From NCBI GenBank assembly GCA_018062725.1, contig JAGORP010000009.1, positions 1 through 35,557 of the forward strand: a DNA stretch of 35,557 bases, in the 5' to 3' direction. Shown here in pieces: positions 34,241 to 35,557 of the stretch. Origin of the DNA: Flavobacterium sp. (GTDB taxonomy: Bacteria > Bacteroidota > Bacteroidia > Flavobacteriales > Flavobacteriaceae). The notes under the pieces were generated by a model, which did not search any database, was not told where the DNA came from, and saw only the letters and a program-made list of their open reading frames with translations. A program made the position numbers and the translations under genes. Position 1 is the stretch's first letter, and each line of letters begins with the position of its first letter.

Positions 34241-34747
34241 TTATTTAACGCCGTCATTTTTACGCATATATTCTAAAACGTTTCGTGCTTCGTTTGCTGC
34301 AAGGTTTTGGTTAGGCATACGAACCATACAAATTTCCAATTGTTTTTTCAACTCTGGATCTTTGTCTATCATAGGATCTGGATTGGTGATGAAATTCATA
34401 ATCCATTCCGGTGTTCTTCTTTCTGTTACACCTTTCCACCCTGGCCCTACTAATTTTTCATCCGTAAGTTTATGACAAGAGGTACACTTTACACCAACTA
34501 TTTTTTCACCTTCAGCAGCCATTTTTTGATCTAAAGAAGCACCTAAATCTACCTTATCATAGGTTCCTTCTCCTTTGCTAGCATCATAGGACCCTGAATC
34601 TGCAGTTGCATCGCCCTCTGCTACAGGCTCTCCTTCTGATACGGTTGGCTCAGCCGCCGATTTTGAGAAGTCCTCGTTGCTACTTTCTTTTTTCCCACAA
34701 GCTATTGCTAAACTAATTGTTAAAGCAAGTAAAAATACTTTTTTCAT
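34241..34747 (-). CDS. Class I cytochrome c lipoprotein
   Basis: The 168-residue protein has a lipobox (IAC, Cys 17) and an acidic, flexible linker to about residue 70. A cytochrome c domain follows, with CTSCH at 88-92 and the sixth haem ligand probably M144 in VRMPNQN. It should shuttle electrons in the periplasm, anchored in a membrane. A Crp/Fnr-type site centred near -43 of its likely start suggests induction under low oxygen. It lies 80 bp downstream of the hemerythrin/DUF438-PAS gene. In Bacteroidota such cytochromes occur by nos and other denitrification genes; none of those is in the window. Confidence 0.85.
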   Translation of the reverse strand: MKKVFLLALTISLAIACGKKESSNEDFSKSAAEPTVSEGEPVAEGDATADSGSYDASKGEGTYDKVDLGASLDQKMAAEGEKIVGVKCTSCHKLTDEKLVGPGWKGVTERRTPEWIMNFITNPDPMIDKDPELKKQLEICMVRMPNQNLAANEARNVLEYMRKNDGVK

Positions 34748-34801
34748 TTTTTATTAAGATTTTCAATTTTATTCAAATTTCGGTTTTATTTGATAACGCT
34801 T

Positions 34802-34819
34802 TTATGACCTAAATCACAA
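34802..34819. promoter_or_regulatory. Crp/Fnr-type binding site
   Basis: TTATGA-N6-TCACAA is close to the Crp/Fnr consensus TTGTGA-N6-TCACAA (one mismatch). Its centre is about 43 bp upstream of the transcript start implied by the -7-like CAAATTTC (GAAATTTG on minus) at 34774-34781, the usual class II activator position. Confidence 0.6.
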
Positions 34820-34827
34820 ACCCAAAA

Positions 34828-35557
34828 TTAATTTACCCAATCCAGCAGTCTTCTTTCGCCCGAAATATTTTTGATATCAGTAATGTCCTGCGAGATTTCA
34901 ATGACGCCTTTGTAATGCAACTTTTCGTCTCTTACAGCAAAGTAGCGAATATAAATCAATCGTTCTTTGTAGTTGATCCAAAACGAGGCTTCATTCTGTT
35001 CTCCTTTTCTGAATTTATCAAGAATTTCCAGGACGGTTCCCACACTTTTCGGAGGATGACAAAACTTAACTTCTCGCCCTATAACACCCGCACTTCTGGG
35101 AAATACGCGTTCTTCACCTCTATTATAGAAAATAACTTTATCATTTTCATCAACATAAGTCAAATCGAGCGGCATGGTTTTAAAAAGTAAATTCAACTGG
35201 TCGACGGTCATATACCCTTCGTTCAATTTAAAGCTTTCATTGGCAAACGGGTTTTCCGTTTTTTCTTCAGAAGTATTCGCGTTTGATTCCTCAGAAAGAT
35301 AAGGTAAAGGTGGTTTTTTGAGCATCCATCCAATTTCTTCTTCTCCTTTGCTCATTTCCATCCAATCTTTATCTTCCAAAAGCTGTAAGGCGTTGGGAAA
35401 TAAAACGGTTTCTTCCACTTCAATTAATCGGTAAATATTATCGATTAAATAAGGCGTATCGGTTTTTAAACGTTCATAATTACTGTCTAAATAATGTTTT
35501 CTCAACAAACGCATTTGTTCGCGCATGGTATCATGAAACGACCACATTCCTTTTGAC
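34828..35557 (-). CDS. Hemerythrin/DUF438-PAS domain protein (5' truncated by window edge)
   Basis: The frame is open to the end of the window, so the protein begins beyond it. The visible N-terminal part resembles the second half of a hemerythrin-like helical bundle (MWSFHDTMREQM, then VEETVLFPNALQLL), which binds a di-iron or haem-free metal site. Residues from about 110 form a PAS domain of the DUF438 type (FKTMPLDLTYVDENDKVIFYN ... REVKFCHPPKSVGTV), and the end reads ISGERRLLDWVN. Such proteins have been linked to oxygen or nitric-oxide sensing and iron-sulfur repair. The cytochrome c gene follows. Confidence 0.8.
   Translation of the reverse strand, partial: SKGMWSFHDTMREQMRLLRKHYLDSNYERLKTDTPYLIDNIYRLIEVEETVLFPNALQLLEDKDWMEMSKGEEEIGWMLKKPPLPYLSEESNANTSEEKTENPFANESFKLNEGYMTVDQLNLLFKTMPLDLTYVDENDKVIFYNRGEERVFPRSAGVIGREVKFCHPPKSVGTVLEILDKFRKGEQNEASFWINYKERLIYIRYFAVRDEKLHYKGVIEISQDITDIKNISGERRLLDWVN

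Overview
The window looks like a chromosomal segment of a Flavobacterium-like bacterium (Bacteroidota, Flavobacteriaceae). The evidence is the AT-rich base composition, the recurrent -7 promoter motif TAnnTTTG (with a TTG or TTTG about 19-20 bp upstream at the tRNA genes and the BlaI gene), the near absence of Shine-Dalgarno sequences, and family content typical of that group: DUF4920, DUF1684, DUF6428 and DUF6952 proteins, a BlaI/M56 pair, and a RibBA with a decayed RibA half. No phage, integrase, transposase or CRISPR array is visible.

Layout. 1-0.7 kb: the 3' part of an OxyR-type regulator. 0.76-3 kb: two 65-residue paralogues of unknown function, then an operon DUF4920 / haem lipoprotein / mnmD. 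3.2-9.5 kb: housekeeping genes (ilvE, MazG-like pyrophosphohydrolase, SRPBCC/GyrI-like protein, tcdA, TatD-like hydrolase, DUF1684 lipid-metabolism-like protein, MFS transporter). 9.5-11.8 kb: a BlaI repressor and M56 sensor protease behind a promoter whose spacer is filled by an inverted-repeat operator. 11.8-14.6 kb: a 47-residue gene, tRNA-Arg(ACG), and a CHASE-PAS histidine kinase overlapping its response regulator. 14.7-20.3 kb: APC permease, katG, and the divergent peroxiredoxin-thioredoxin-DUF6952 operon. 20.3-25.6 kb: a minus-strand run of ten genes that reads as an arsenic/organoarsenical resistance operon (ArsR, DUF6428, methyltransferase, LMW-phosphatase-type arsenate reductase, small thioredoxin, ArsP-like permease, DinB-like, ArsF-like, ArsG-like, DoxX) without an ArsB or Acr3 pump. 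25.7-32.4 kb: tpx, dgkA, ftsK, a LolA-like gene, an LptF/G permease and ribBA in one direction. 32.4-33.5 kb: tRNA-Ser(TGA), two and a bit copies of a 208-bp tandem repeat, a dispersed palindromic repeat and a GC-richer non-coding stretch. 33.5-35.6 kb: an Rrf2 regulator, then on the other strand a cytochrome c lipoprotein behind a Crp/Fnr-type site and a truncated hemerythrin/DUF438-PAS protein, suggesting nitrogen-oxide or microaerobic respiration.

How it works together. Peroxide defence is concentrated here: OxyR, KatG, a typical 2-Cys peroxiredoxin with its thioredoxin, and Tpx. The katG-peroxiredoxin intergenic region carries a perfect 15-bp match to the enterobacterial OxyR motif and a second near match. 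The katG and doxX upstream regions share an unexplained promoter block, which links the oxidative-stress genes to the last gene of the arsenic cluster. The least standard parts are the ars operon, the katG/doxX shared element, the 208-bp repeat after tRNA-Ser and the repeat-filled gap that follows it.
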